Shown: positions 1 through 7,304, numbered from the stretch's first letter. The stretch: DNA of 29,195 nucleotides from Chloroflexota bacterium (GCA_016219235.1 JACRBO010000267.1:1-29195); one strand, 5' to 3'. Notes: generated by a model not told the origin, from the letters alone. A program made the numbers and translations.

Positions 1-1
1 C

Positions 2-1219
2 GAACAATTCGTGTTGAACAACCTTAGCAACAAGCCGAGTGAACTGGCGCACTGGCAGGCCAATCAGCAGGCGTGGTTCTTGTTCGTGTTGAGCGAAGAC
101 AGCAAAGCGCCCGCCGATAAACTCAATGCGTTGTTTGAAGAGCGCGGCAAACTCAGCCACTTCGCCAAAGCGTATCTGGCGATGGCTTTCGGCAAGGGCA
201 GCGATCGCGTGCAGCCGCTGCTGTCTGATCTGAACAACGCCGCCATCCTCAGCGCCACGGGCGCGCACTGGGAAGAGAACAACTACGATTGGTGGTCGAT
301 GAACACCGACACGCGCAGCACCGGCATCATTTTGTCGGCGTATGCGCGGCTGGATGCCAACAATGCGCTCGCGCCCAACATCGTGCGCTGGTTGATGGTG
401 GCGCGAAAGGTCGGCCACTGGGAGACGACGCAGGAAACCGCCTGGGCGCTGATCGGTTTGACCGATTGGATGAAGGTCACGGGCGAGTTGAAGCCCAACT
501 ATGATTATGCGTTGTTCCTGAACGACAAGTCCACATCCGAAGGCGCATTCACACCCGATAAGGTGCAGCAGCCGATCGAGTTGTCGATCGCGATCAAGGA
601 CTTGATGATCGATCAGGCGAATCGCTTGACGTTCTCACGCGGGCCGGGCGAAGGCGTGTTGTACTACACGGCGCATCTGCGCGTCTTCCAGCCGGTGGAG
701 GCGTTGAAGCCCGTCGATCGCGGCGTGATCGTGTCGCGCCGGTACACGCTGGCGTCGTGCCAGGAAGCCGATCGGGCGAAGTGCCCCGAAGTGACGCAGG
801 CCAAGTTGGGCGACGTGATCCGCGTCGATCTGACCATCGTCGCCCCCAACGATCTGTACTATCTGGTCGTGGAAGATCCGCTGCCCGCCGGGGCCGAGGC
901 AATCGATCGGGGTCTGGCGACGACGAGCATGCTCGATCAAGACCCGACGTTGATCAGTCAGCCGCGTTATTCCGAGCGGGGCGACGCGTTCTACAGCCCG
1001 TGGTGGTGGTGGTGGAACTGGTACAGTCGCAGCGAACTGCGCGATGAGAAGGTGGTGCTGTTCGCGGATTATCTGGGCCGCGGCACGTACGAATATTCGT
1101 ACACGATGCGCGCCACGCTGCCCGGCGACTACAAGGTCATCCCGACGGTGGCGAGTGAGTTCTACTTCCCGGAGGTGTTCGGGCGGAGTGATGGACGGTT
1201 GTTGAGCATTGGGAAGTAA
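2..1219 (+). CDS. Alpha-2-macroglobulin family protein, C-terminal part (5' end outside window)
   Basis: The reading frame is open from the window edge, so only about 405 C-terminal residues are visible. The first part is the helical end of the thioester (TED) domain, with the family-typical stretch GHWETTQETAWALIGLTDWM. It is followed by a beta-rich C-terminal, receptor-binding-like domain (VVEDPLPAGAEAID) and the conserved end (ADYLGRGTYEYSYTMRATLPGDY, then FYFPEVFGRSDGR). A run of five Trp followed by NWYSRSELRDEKV lies near the end. The family comprises secreted or periplasmic-side protease traps; the Cys-Gln thioester motif would lie upstream and cannot be checked here. A cluster of hairpin repeats follows directly after the stop. 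Family assignment is firm; protease specificity cannot be stated. Confidence 0.9.
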   Translation, partial: EQFVLNNLSNKPSELAHWQANQQAWFLFVLSEDSKAPADKLNALFEERGKLSHFAKAYLAMAFGKGSDRVQPLLSDLNNAAILSATGAHWEENNYDWWSMNTDTRSTGIILSAYARLDANNALAPNIVRWLMVARKVGHWETTQETAWALIGLTDWMKVTGELKPNYDYALFLNDKSTSEGAFTPDKVQQPIELSIAIKDLMIDQANRLTFSRGPGEGVLYYTAHLRVFQPVEALKPVDRGVIVSRRYTLASCQEADRAKCPEVTQAKLGDVIRVDLTIVAPNDLYYLVVEDPLPAGAEAIDRGLATTSMLDQDPTLISQPRYSERGDAFYSPWWWWWNWYSRSELRDEKVVLFADYLGRGTYEYSYTMRATLPGDYKVIPTVASEFYFPEVFGRSDGRLLSIGK

Positions 1220-1220
1220 G

Positions 1221-1334
1221 GCACCCCCCTCTAACTCCCCCCGTTCGGCAGAAGCGTCCGAACAGGGGGAGGATTTGCTCCCCTCTCCCGAAATCGGCTT
1301 CTTTGATTTCGGGAGAGGGGCCGGGGGTGAGGCA
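1221..1334. repeat. Dispersed double-hairpin repeat, copy A
   Basis: This lies just after the alpha-2-macroglobulin stop. It holds an imperfect hairpin (1237-1248 with 1258-1270, one bulged A) and a perfect 16-bp hairpin (1280-1295 with 1305-1320, 9-nt loop). It ends in GGGGCCGGGGGTGAGGC. The same architecture and ending recur at 13815-13920 with different inner stem sequences. It could act as a transcription terminator, but no clear T-run follows. It resembles REP-like dispersed palindromes common in Chloroflexota intergenic regions. Confidence 0.75.
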
Positions 1335-1336
1335 CT

Positions 1337-1373
1337 TCACGCGGTCCATGAAGGTCATTCATGGGCCGCGTGA
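1337..1373 (+). other. Long stem-loop, 16-bp stem with one T-G wobble
   Basis: Positions 1337-1352 pair with 1358-1373 around a 5-nt loop. The only non-Watson-Crick pair is T against G, which pairs in plus-strand RNA but would be A against C in minus-strand RNA. This favours a structured plus-strand transcript, perhaps the 3' end of the upstream mRNA. No poly-T tail follows, so a terminator role is uncertain. Confidence 0.55.
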
Positions 1374-1548
1374 TCTTTGGTAAGGGCGAGGCATTCGCGC
1401 AAGGTCTTGGGTTGATCAAGATGTTGGACGCGGGCAAAAGACAAATCGAATCAGTTAAACAATTCGATAAGGCACTTCATCTGTTGTCTTAGCAATGATC
1501 TGAAGACGCGCCTACACACCTCGCTCCTCGCCCGCATCCGCACAGGCC

Positions 1549-1873
1549 GCATCGCCATCGGATGAATCCGACGGCTAATAGTAGCAAGTCCGCTCACGCG
1601 GACTGCGGTGGCGGCCATCCGTTCATCCGTTTGGCGCAGCCATCCGCTGAAAGTCACCCATCCGCTTCCGCGCCAGTCTGGCACGGCGGGGCGGAAAATC
1701 CAAACTGCGCCGCCAGCATCGCCATCGGATGAATCCGACGGCAATAGTATCAAGTCCGCTCACGCGGACTGCGGCGACGGCCATCCGTTCATCCGTTTGG
1801 CGCAGCCATCCGCTGAAAGCCACCCATCCGCTCCCGCGCCAGTCTAGCACGACGAGGCCGGAAAATCAAAATC
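1549..1873. repeat. Tandem duplication of a 167-bp intergenic unit
   Basis: Unit 1 covers 1549-1715 and unit 2 starts at 1716 with the same GCATCGCCATCGGATGAATC block, ending near GGAAAATC at about 1868. Each unit contains the palindrome AGTCCGC-TCAC-GCGGACT, the palindrome CGGATGAATCCG, and several CATCCG motifs. The period is not a multiple of three, and the copies differ at scattered positions without codon bias, so coding is unlikely. Nothing resembling a transposase or its usual ends was seen. Confidence 0.8.
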
Positions 1874-1927
1874 GTCTGGCCAGTTCAGCGCCTGTACCCG
1901 CCAGATATTTGTTACAAAAAATGATCG

Positions 1928-1954
1928 TTGCATCTGGAAAAATAGTGCTATACT
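1928..1954 (+). promoter_or_regulatory. Probable promoter (extended -10) for the YbaK-type gene leader
   Basis: TATACT at 1949-1954 is preceded by TG plus one base, giving an extended -10. TTGCAT at 1928-1933 is a possible -35 with a short 15-bp spacer, which an extended -10 would tolerate. Transcription would start near 1961, leaving a leader of about 150 nt before the ATG at 2110. Confidence 0.55.
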
Positions 1955-1960
1955 GAAAAC

Positions 1961-2042
1961 AGCCAGGACATAGAGGGGAATGTTGCCGACAGTTTAGCTG
2001 AGAGTGCGTTCCAGTAGCAGGAGGGCGCATGGCGTAGCCCAT
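1961..2042 (+). ncRNA. Structured 5' leader with a two-codon minimal ORF (Met-Ala-stop)
   Basis: The leader can form a stem between GGAATG (1977-1982) and CGTTCC (2007-2012). After it comes a perfect Shine-Dalgarno AGGAGG at 2019-2024, four bases, then ATG GCG TAG at 2029-2037. This minimal ORF ends five bases before the first stem of an intrinsic terminator. I do not recognise the leader as a known riboswitch class. It lacks the T-box UGGnACCGCG element, and its CTGAGA is not accompanied by the other conserved TPP-riboswitch segments. Translation-coupled attenuation is inferred, not shown. Confidence 0.4.
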
Positions 2043-2091
2043 AAGCCGATCGAATCGCCGGAGAGATCCGGGGACGATCGGCTTTTTGTTT
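2043..2091 (+). terminator. Intrinsic terminator/attenuator inside the leader of the YbaK-type gene
   Basis: AAGCCGATCG (2043-2052) pairs perfectly with CGATCGGCTT (2075-2084). A small inner CCGG/CCGG stem lies within, and a T-rich tail TTTTTGTTT follows. It lies between promoter and gene, which points to attenuation rather than simple termination; the nearest upstream gene ends more than 800 bases away. Confidence 0.75.
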
Positions 2092-2109
2092 GTCGTAAGG
2101 AGGTAGCGC

Positions 2110-2604
2110 ATGGAGACGTGTCTCGATCGACTTGAACAGTATCTCATTGAAAATCGCGTGTATTACGAAGCCCGGGAACATCGGCAGGCCTTCACGATTC
2201 AAGAGGTGGCTGCCGCGCTGCATGAGAAGGGTCTGCACGTCGCCAAGGTCTTCATCGCCTGGGCCGACGGCCAGCTGGTCATGCTGGTGCTGCCCGCGCC
2301 GTCCCTGGTAGATCTGGATCGCGTGCGCGTGATGCTGGGCGCCACAGATGTTCGCCGGGCGCGCGAGGCCGAGTTTGCCCGGCTCTTCCCCGATTGTGAC
2401 GTGGGCGCCATGCCGCCGCTGGGCAACCTGTATCACGTGCCGGTCTATCTGGATTGCACCCTGGCCGAACAGCCGACCATCGTTTTTCAGGCCGGCTCGC
2501 ACCGGGCCACACTGAAGATCGCCATGTCCGATTACTGGCGGCTGGCCCAGCCTAAGGTCGGCGACTTTGCGCTGATGCACGCGGCTCAACCGGAGAGCGT
2601 GTAG
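2110..2604 (+). CDS. YbaK/EbsC-type aminoacyl-tRNA deacylase (editing) domain protein
   Basis: This 164-residue, single-domain protein fits the trans-editing deacylase family, whose members hydrolyse mischarged tRNAs such as Ala- or Cys-tRNA(Pro). Family features seen are the lysine in HVAKVFIAW (about residue 42), the VLPAPSLVDLDRVR strand-helix, the acidic AREAEFARLFPDCDVGAMPPLG loop, the VYLD segment, and FQAGSHRATLKIAMSDY near the C-terminus. The start is fixed by AAGGAGG at 2097-2103, six bases before the ATG. The C-terminal 20 residues extend slightly beyond the domain. Substrate cannot be deduced from sequence alone. Expression is probably attenuated, because a terminator lies in the leader. 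Confidence 0.85.
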   Translation: METCLDRLEQYLIENRVYYEAREHRQAFTIQEVAAALHEKGLHVAKVFIAWADGQLVMLVLPAPSLVDLDRVRVMLGATDVRRAREAEFARLFPDCDVGAMPPLGNLYHVPVYLDCTLAEQPTIVFQAGSHRATLKIAMSDYWRLAQPKVGDFALMHAAQPESV

Positions 2605-2612
2605 GCTCATCG

Positions 2613-2671
2613 GACCTCGCGGGTGCTTGTTCTTTCATTGGGCGCGTCTGCGCCCGGGAACCTGCGAGGTC
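2613..2671. repeat. Inverted-repeat element with self-palindromic arms (family II, copy 1)
   Basis: GACCTCGCGGGT at 2613-2624 pairs with ACCTGCGAGGTC at 2660-2671, 12 bp with one G-T wobble. A perfect inner hairpin GGGCGC/GCGCCC lies at 2640-2655. The arm core has the form ACCTnnnAGGT, shared with elements at 15521-15585 and 21679-21744. It fills the gap between the deacylase stop and the Shine-Dalgarno of the next gene. Confidence 0.65.
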
Positions 2672-2688
2672 TTTCTCAGGAGGCGGCC

Positions 2689-3474
2689 ATGCAAGTCTTT
2701 GAATTTCAGGATACCGAAGAGCAGACGCTGTTGTGCTTGAACTACGATTTCTCCAAAGACTGTGAGTCCGATCGGGAAGTGGCCTTCAAGCAGCTAGGCC
2801 AGGCTAAAGACGCCAAGCGCTTCTGGAACTACAACACGATCTTTCGTGGCGTGCGCATCCTGGTCGCCTATGAAGGCACGCTACCGGTCGGCCACCTGGA
2901 GTACATCCCGATCGAGCACGCGCCCAAACCGGTGACCGGTGCCAATCTCACTTTCATCGATTGCATGTTCGTCGAGCCGAAACAGCGCTGGCACGGCGTC
3001 GGCTCGGAACTGCTCAGAGCCTGCGAAGAGAAGAATCACGAGCATACTAACGGGTTGGCCGTCATTGCCTATCCCGATTCACTCTTCATGCCCGCCGGTT
3101 TTTTTGTGGAGCACGGCTTCGTGTGCGCGGCCGAGCAAGACAATGCGTGGCTGATGTTCAAGGCGTGGCGTGACGTGGACATGCCGCAATTCATCCCGCG
3201 CCATTACGCGCCGATCGAACTGTTTGGCAAGACGACGATCGATGTGTTCTGGAACAGCCAGTGCCCGTTCTGGGTGAAGTCGCACAACTGCCTGCTGCAC
3301 GCGGCCAAAGAACTGGGCGACAGGGTTGCGGTGCACGACATCAACACCGATGATCGTGCGGCGATTCAACAATATGGCATCGCCACCGGCGTCTTCATCA
3401 ACGGCCAGTGCGCGTTTCTGTATCCGCCCGGTGAAACCGAGATTCGACGCGCGCTGAAACATGCGTTAAACTAA
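2689..3474 (+). CDS. GNAT acetyltransferase fused to a YoaP-like thioredoxin-fold domain
   Basis: A protein of 261 residues. The N-terminal half is a GNAT domain: a strand at IRILVAYEGTLPVGHLEYIP, then the acetyl-CoA pyrophosphate loop QRWHGVGSELL (about residues 102-112), and AGFFVEHGFVC. The C-terminal half starts at about residue 180 with IDVFWNSQCPFW, a thioredoxin-like beta-strand and CxxW site, followed by VAVHDINTDDRAAIQQYGIATGVFINGQ, as in the YoaP-like domain found C-terminal to GNATs. I chose ATG 2689 over the upstream GTG at 2623 because CAGGAGG lies 5 bases before it and the upstream stretch overlaps a repeat. Substrate unknown. It may be cotranscribed with the deacylase. Confidence 0.8.
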   Translation: MQVFEFQDTEEQTLLCLNYDFSKDCESDREVAFKQLGQAKDAKRFWNYNTIFRGVRILVAYEGTLPVGHLEYIPIEHAPKPVTGANLTFIDCMFVEPKQRWHGVGSELLRACEEKNHEHTNGLAVIAYPDSLFMPAGFFVEHGFVCAAEQDNAWLMFKAWRDVDMPQFIPRHYAPIELFGKTTIDVFWNSQCPFWVKSHNCLLHAAKELGDRVAVHDINTDDRAAIQQYGIATGVFINGQCAFLYPPGETEIRRALKHALN

Positions 3475-3592
3475 ACCATCACTGAACAATCCGGTATTTC
3501 ACCGCCGGGACGCAGAAGTTGCAGAGATTGACCAGCAATTGCGCGCGTGCCTGGCGGTGAACGTTTTGTCCATACCTTTGTGGAGGCGACGC
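3475..3592. other. Short intergenic stretch with a degenerate repeat half
   Basis: The segment CACCGCCGGGACGCAGAAG (around 3500-3518) resembles one arm of the CCGCGAAGACGC repeat family seen complete at 7195-7247, but no matching second arm is present. No promoter was recognised. Confidence 0.3.
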
Positions 3593-4609
3593 GTGGCACA
3601 CCACACTCGACCTAACACTGACTCTGTCGCATGGCTGTTGGAACCTGAATCGCCGGGGGTGCGATACCTCGCGTTGCGCGATTTGCTAGATTGCGTCGAC
3701 GGCGACGCTGAACTACGCACCGCTCGAAAAGCCGCGCACCGTGACGGGCCGATCGCGGCCGTATTGGCGAAGATGGACCCAGCGGGTTATTGGGCGGAAC
3801 CCGGCCCGGGTTATCTCCCCAAGTATCAATCCACCGTCTGGTCGATCGTCCTGCTCGCGCAGCTGGGCGCGTCGATCGCCGAAGACGAGCGCATCGCGCA
3901 CGCGTGCGCCTACGTGCTCGATCAAGCCTTGACCGAGGGCGGGCAGTTCTCGGCATCGGGTGCGCCCTCTGGCACCGCCGATTGTTTGCAGGGCAATCTG
4001 TGTTGGGCGTTGGTCGAGCTGGGCTATGATGATCCGCGCTTGAAAACAGCCTATGAGTGGATGGCCCGCAGCGTGACGGGCGAGGGCGTCGCGCCGCCGG
4101 CCGACAAACACGCCGCTATGCGTTACTACGCGGGCAAGTGCGGCCCAAACTTTGCCTGCGGCTCGAACAACAAACTGCCGTGTGCGTGGGGCGCAGTCAA
4201 AGTCATGTTGGCCTTTGGCAACTGGCCTGCGAAAGCACGCACGCCGTTGATCAAGCGCGCGATCAAACAGGGCGCTGAATTTCTGCTTGAACCTGATCCG
4301 GCGACAGCCGCTTACCCGAGCGGCTACGCCGCCAAACCCAGCGGCAACTGGTGGAAGTTCGGCTTCCCTGTTTTCTACGTCACCGATCTACTACAAAACG
4401 TCGAGGCGCTGGTGGCGCTGGGTTATGGGCACGATCGGCGCTTGAAGAACGCCGTGCAGCTCATCCGTGAGAAGCAAGATGATCAAGGCCGCTGGTCGTT
4501 GGACTACGATTATACCGGCAAGACGTGGGTCAACTTTGGACCGAAGAAACAGCCCAACAAATGGGTCACACTGCGCGCGCTGCGGGTGTTGAAGCCGCCA
4601 GCCACGTGA
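3593..4609 (+). CDS. Terpene-cyclase-like alpha/alpha-toroid protein of unknown function
   Basis: A protein of 338 residues with repeated helical segments carrying Gln-Trp-like signatures (AGYWAEPGPGYLPKYQSTVWSIVLLAQLG, QDDQGRWSLDYDY, WVTLRALRVL). These suggest a prenyltransferase/squalene-oxidase-type toroid fold. The cyclase DxDD motif is absent, so real terpene cyclisation is unlikely. A Cys-rich middle (TADCLQGNLCWAL, then AGKCGPNFACGSNNKLPCAWG) could bind a metal. The GTG start at 3593 is preferred: GGAGG at 3582-3586 is six bases upstream, and the mature sequence starts AHHTRPNTDSVAWLL. Proteins of this type are often annotated only as hypothetical. It lies upstream of the MoxR/VWA pair without obvious functional linkage. 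Confidence 0.65.
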   Translation: MAHHTRPNTDSVAWLLEPESPGVRYLALRDLLDCVDGDAELRTARKAAHRDGPIAAVLAKMDPAGYWAEPGPGYLPKYQSTVWSIVLLAQLGASIAEDERIAHACAYVLDQALTEGGQFSASGAPSGTADCLQGNLCWALVELGYDDPRLKTAYEWMARSVTGEGVAPPADKHAAMRYYAGKCGPNFACGSNNKLPCAWGAVKVMLAFGNWPAKARTPLIKRAIKQGAEFLLEPDPATAAYPSGYAAKPSGNWWKFGFPVFYVTDLLQNVEALVALGYGHDRRLKNAVQLIREKQDDQGRWSLDYDYTGKTWVNFGPKKQPNKWVTLRALRVLKPPAT

Positions 4610-4620
4610 CGCTCGATCGT

Positions 4621-4704
4621 CCTGATGGTTCGATCGTGGCGCGATTCCGGCCATCAGGTACAATCACTTTACGGGGCGCCGATGCTGGCTACTCACGTCG
4701 GCGC
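4621..4704 (+). promoter_or_regulatory. Inverted repeat abutting a -10 box, then a second hairpin, before the MoxR gene
   Basis: CCTGATGG (4621-4628) and CCATCAGG (4651-4658) are a perfect inverted repeat that touches TACAAT (4659-4664), a plausible -10 element. Downstream, GCGCCGA (4676-4682) pairs with TCGGCGC (4698-4704) and is followed by ATTTTCCCC. The first pair could be an operator or an upstream terminator, the second a weak attenuator. Only the pairings are certain. Confidence 0.4.
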
Positions 4705-4731
4705 TCCGATTTTCCCCTCAGGCAGCCAGGC

Positions 4732-5700
4732 ATGTTCAAAGATAAGCGCGAAGTGCAAGATTGTCTTGGCGATCAGCAATACATCGCCACCGATGAAATC
4801 GCGACGGTGCTGTTTCTGGCCGAGCGATTGAATAAACCTGTCCTCGCAGAGGGTCCGGCGGGCGTGGGCAAAACCGAGCTCGCCAAAGCGTGGGCGGGCG
4901 CCACCGGCCGCGAGTTGATCCGCCTGCAATGCTATGAAGGTCTCGACGAGACCAAGGCGCTCTACGAATGGGAATACGCCAAGCAGATGTTGTACACGCA
5001 GCTGCTGCGCGATAAACTCTCGCAACTACTGAGCGAAGCCGAGACGCTGAGCGCCGCGGCCGATCGATTAGCGGCCGAAGAAGATGTTTTCTTTTCCGAG
5101 CGGTTTCTCTTGCCCCGACCGCTCCTGCGCGCCCTCACGAGCGACAACCCTGTCGTGCTCTTGATCGACGAGATCGATCGATCGGACACGGAGTTTGAAG
5201 CGTTTCTCCTCGAAATTCTGAGTGACTTTCAAGTCAGTGTGCCCGAACTCGGCACGATCAAAGCCAAACATCAACCACTCGTTTTGCTCACCAGCAACAA
5301 CACGCGCGAGTTGAGCGAAGCCCTCAAGCGCCGCTGTCTTTATCTTTTCGTCGATTACCCGTCGATGGAGCAGGAACTCAACATCGTGCGGCTGAAGGTG
5401 CCCGATCTGAATTTCAAGTTGGCCCAGCAGGCCGTGCAGATCGTGCAGCGGTTGCGTGGCATGGACTTGAAGAAGAGTCCCAGCGTCAGCGAAACGCTCG
5501 ATTGGGCCAAAGCGCTCGTCGCGCTTAACGCCGATCACATGGACGAGGCGACGCTGAACAACACGTTGACCGTCCTGCTCAAGCACGAATCGGACGTGCA
5601 GCGCGCCAGAGGCGGTATCGAAGGCGGCCGATCGGCCGGCCCCGCCGATCTCGATCGCTACAATTCGTATAACGATCAGCGGCGGCGAAAAGGCCGGTAA
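4732..5700 (+). CDS. MoxR-family AAA+ ATPase (CoxD-like chaperone)
   Basis: A protein of 322 residues. Walker A is GPAGVGKT (41-48), Walker B is VVLLIDEIDR (141-150), the sensor-1 region is LLTSNN (185-190), and an arginine-finger-like EALKRRCL follows. MoxR ATPases pair with VWA-domain proteins to mature or activate metalloenzymes and complexes; in carbon monoxide dehydrogenase systems the pair is CoxD/CoxE. The neighbouring VWA gene (5790) matches this arrangement. No Cox structural subunits lie in the window, so the client is unknown. The start ATG 4732 is chosen because conservation begins at MFKDKREVQDCLGDQQYIAT; the longer reading frame would overlap the promoter and previous gene. The C-terminus is low-complexity and Gly/Arg-rich. 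Confidence 0.85.
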   Translation: MFKDKREVQDCLGDQQYIATDEIATVLFLAERLNKPVLAEGPAGVGKTELAKAWAGATGRELIRLQCYEGLDETKALYEWEYAKQMLYTQLLRDKLSQLLSEAETLSAAADRLAAEEDVFFSERFLLPRPLLRALTSDNPVVLLIDEIDRSDTEFEAFLLEILSDFQVSVPELGTIKAKHQPLVLLTSNNTRELSEALKRRCLYLFVDYPSMEQELNIVRLKVPDLNFKLAQQAVQIVQRLRGMDLKKSPSVSETLDWAKALVALNADHMDEATLNNTLTVLLKHESDVQRARGGIEGGRSAGPADLDRYNSYNDQRRRKGR

Positions 5701-5754
5701 TTGGTCAATCGGTAATCAGCCAACCGGTCAACCAGTTGCCAATCACCAATTACC
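5696..5754. repeat. ATTGGT/ACCAAT-rich intergenic linker with a 10-bp inverted repeat
   Basis: GGTAATTGGT (5696-5705, overlapping the MoxR stop) and ACCAATTACC (5745-5754) are perfect inverted repeats. Several extra CAAT, CGGTCAACC and ACCAGTTG words lie in between. The composition differs sharply from the flanking genes. There is no T-run to suggest termination. It separates the two members of the MoxR/VWA pair by 89 bases, an unusually long gap. Confidence 0.5.
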
Positions 5755-5789
5755 AATCAACTACGTGACTATCGAACTATCCTACTAAC

Positions 5790-7166
5790 ATGGACACCCG
5801 CATCGTTCACTTCATTACGGCCCTGCGCGCTTCCGGCGTGCGCATCTCGCTGGCCGAAAGCCAGGATGCCGTGTATGCCATCGATGCGCTGGGCGTGGAA
5901 GACCGCGAAGTCTTTCGCGTGTCGTTGAAGACCACGCTGGTCAAAGAAGCCAAAGACGCTCCCACGTTTGATAAGTTGTTTCCGTTGTTCTTCGGCTCCG
6001 GCCAGCCGCCGATGATGAACGGCATGGAGGGATTGTCCGAGGACGATCAACAACTCCTGCGCGATGCGCTGAAGCAGATCCTGCGTGAACTCCAGGCCGA
6101 GTTGATGCGCCGTCTGATGGAAGGCCGCCCGCTCAGCAAAGAAGAACTGCAACAACTTGGGCAGCAGGCGGGCCTGCAAAATGCAAATCAGCCCTATCAA
6201 CAGCCATGGCTGACGCGCCGCATGTTGCAGCAACTGGGCATGCAAGACCTGGAGCAGGCCATCAGTGAGTTGATGCAACTGCTCGCCGCGCTAGGCATGG
6301 ATAACGCCACCCGCCAGCAAATGCGCGACGCGATCGAGGCCAACGCTGAAGCGCTGCAAGAGCAGGTCGAGGACTTCGTCGGCCAGCAGATCGCCGAGAA
6401 CATGGCGAAGCAATACGAGAAGCGCGAGCCGCTGGACGATCTGATGCATCGCCCGTTTGAGTCGCTCAGCGAGCAAGAGCGCGATGAACTGCGTCATCAA
6501 GTGGCGCGCCTGGCCGCGCAGTTGCGGAGCAGGGCGGCCTTGCGGCAAAAACGTGGCAAAGACGGCACGCTCGATCCCAAGGCCACGCTGCGCGCCAATC
6601 TGCAATACGGCGGCATCCCCATCACGCTGAAGTACAAGCACAAAATGCTGAAGCCCAAACTCGTCTTGATCGCCGATGTGTCCACGTCGATGCGGCCCGT
6701 GGCTGAGTTCATGGTGCGCTTGATGTACGAACTGAGCGATCAGATCGCGCGGGCGCGCTCGTTTGCCTTCATCAACCACCTTCACGATTTGACGCACGAA
6801 TTTGAGCACGGCCGCGCGCGGGAAGTGGTGCAAGACGTGCTGGAGCGCATCCCGCCCGGCTATTACAACACCGACCTGGGCGCGTCGCTGGCCGAATTCA
6901 CGCATGATCACTTTGACACGATCGATCGCCGCACGACGGTCATCTTCCTGGGCGACGGGCGCAACAACTACAACGATCCGCGCCTCGATCTGATCGATCA
7001 GATCAAACGCCGCGCCCGACGCGTGCTGTGGTTCAACCCCGAACATCCCGCGCAGTGGCGCACCGGCGACAGCGACATGCTGCACTACGCGCCGTTGTGT
7101 CACGCCGTGCACCGCGTCAGCAATCTGGCCGAACTGGCCGAGGCGGTCGATCGGTTGTTTGATTGA
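5790..7166 (+). CDS. VWA-domain CoxE-like protein, partner of the MoxR ATPase
   Basis: A protein of 458 residues. The N-terminal region (FITALRASGVRISLAESQDAVYAI) is typical of CoxE-type VWA proteins. The middle (about 80-250) is Gln/Glu/Leu-rich and probably helical or coiled-coil. The VWA domain starts near 288 and keeps a complete MIDAS metal site: DVSTS (296-300), Thr361 in NTDLG, and Asp389 in LGDGRNNY. This suggests Mg-dependent ligand binding. Such proteins act in the cytoplasm with MoxR ATPases to insert or reshape metal centres of client enzymes. ATG 5790 begins the conserved N-terminus; no strong Shine-Dalgarno is seen. Confidence 0.85.
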   Translation: MDTRIVHFITALRASGVRISLAESQDAVYAIDALGVEDREVFRVSLKTTLVKEAKDAPTFDKLFPLFFGSGQPPMMNGMEGLSEDDQQLLRDALKQILRELQAELMRRLMEGRPLSKEELQQLGQQAGLQNANQPYQQPWLTRRMLQQLGMQDLEQAISELMQLLAALGMDNATRQQMRDAIEANAEALQEQVEDFVGQQIAENMAKQYEKREPLDDLMHRPFESLSEQERDELRHQVARLAAQLRSRAALRQKRGKDGTLDPKATLRANLQYGGIPITLKYKHKMLKPKLVLIADVSTSMRPVAEFMVRLMYELSDQIARARSFAFINHLHDLTHEFEHGRAREVVQDVLERIPPGYYNTDLGASLAEFTHDHFDTIDRRTTVIFLGDGRNNYNDPRLDLIDQIKRRARRVLWFNPEHPAQWRTGDSDMLHYAPLCHAVHRVSNLAELAEAVDRLFD

Positions 7167-7194
7167 CCTTGGTCGGCGGTGATAATGGCTCTCG

Positions 7195-7247
7195 CCGCGA
7201 AGACGCTCAGGCGCACGGTCTTTCTGCGCGCCTGCGCGTCTTCGCGG
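7195..7247. repeat. Dispersed inverted repeat of the CCGCGAAGACGC type
   Basis: CCGCGAAGACGC (7195-7206) pairs with GCGTCTTCGCGG (7236-7247), and AGGCGC (7209-7214) pairs with GCGCCT (7228-7233) after a 2x2 internal loop. It lies shortly after the VWA stop. Related CGCGAAGACGC repeats occur in many bacterial intergenic regions. It may double as a terminator, but no T-run follows. Confidence 0.7.
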
Positions 7248-7304
7248 TTTATTGGCGGGTTATGGGCGACACACGCCAGATGCAAACCACCGCTGATCCT
7301 CGTG

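Noticed and set aside
757..1047. Open frame on the other phase with an Arg-rich product inside the alpha-2-macroglobulin gene
   Set aside because: It is a GC-rich shadow of a well-supported gene; the composition is Arg/Gly/Ser-biased and shows no domain.
1549..1873. CRISPR array or integron attC sites
   Set aside because: There are only two 167-bp units, no short regular repeats with unique spacers, and no cas or integrase genes.
1961..2042. TPP riboswitch or T-box in the leader of the deacylase gene
   Set aside because: CTGAGA is present but the other conserved TPP segments are not; there is no T-box UGGnACCGCG sequence or specifier stem.
1948..2610. Long minus-strand frame of 220 codons across the deacylase gene
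   Set aside because: It overlaps the deacylase, which has a strong Shine-Dalgarno and family motifs; the minus product has no recognisable fold and would read through the terminator.
6291..7112. Minus-strand frame of 273 codons under the VWA gene
   Set aside because: A shadow of the VWA gene; the product is His/Arg/Val-biased with no domain or start signal.
4732..7166. MoxR/VWA pair as a ternary defence system
   Set aside because: The pair keeps the CoxD/CoxE-like layout and no third effector protein with a protease or nuclease fold is adjacent.
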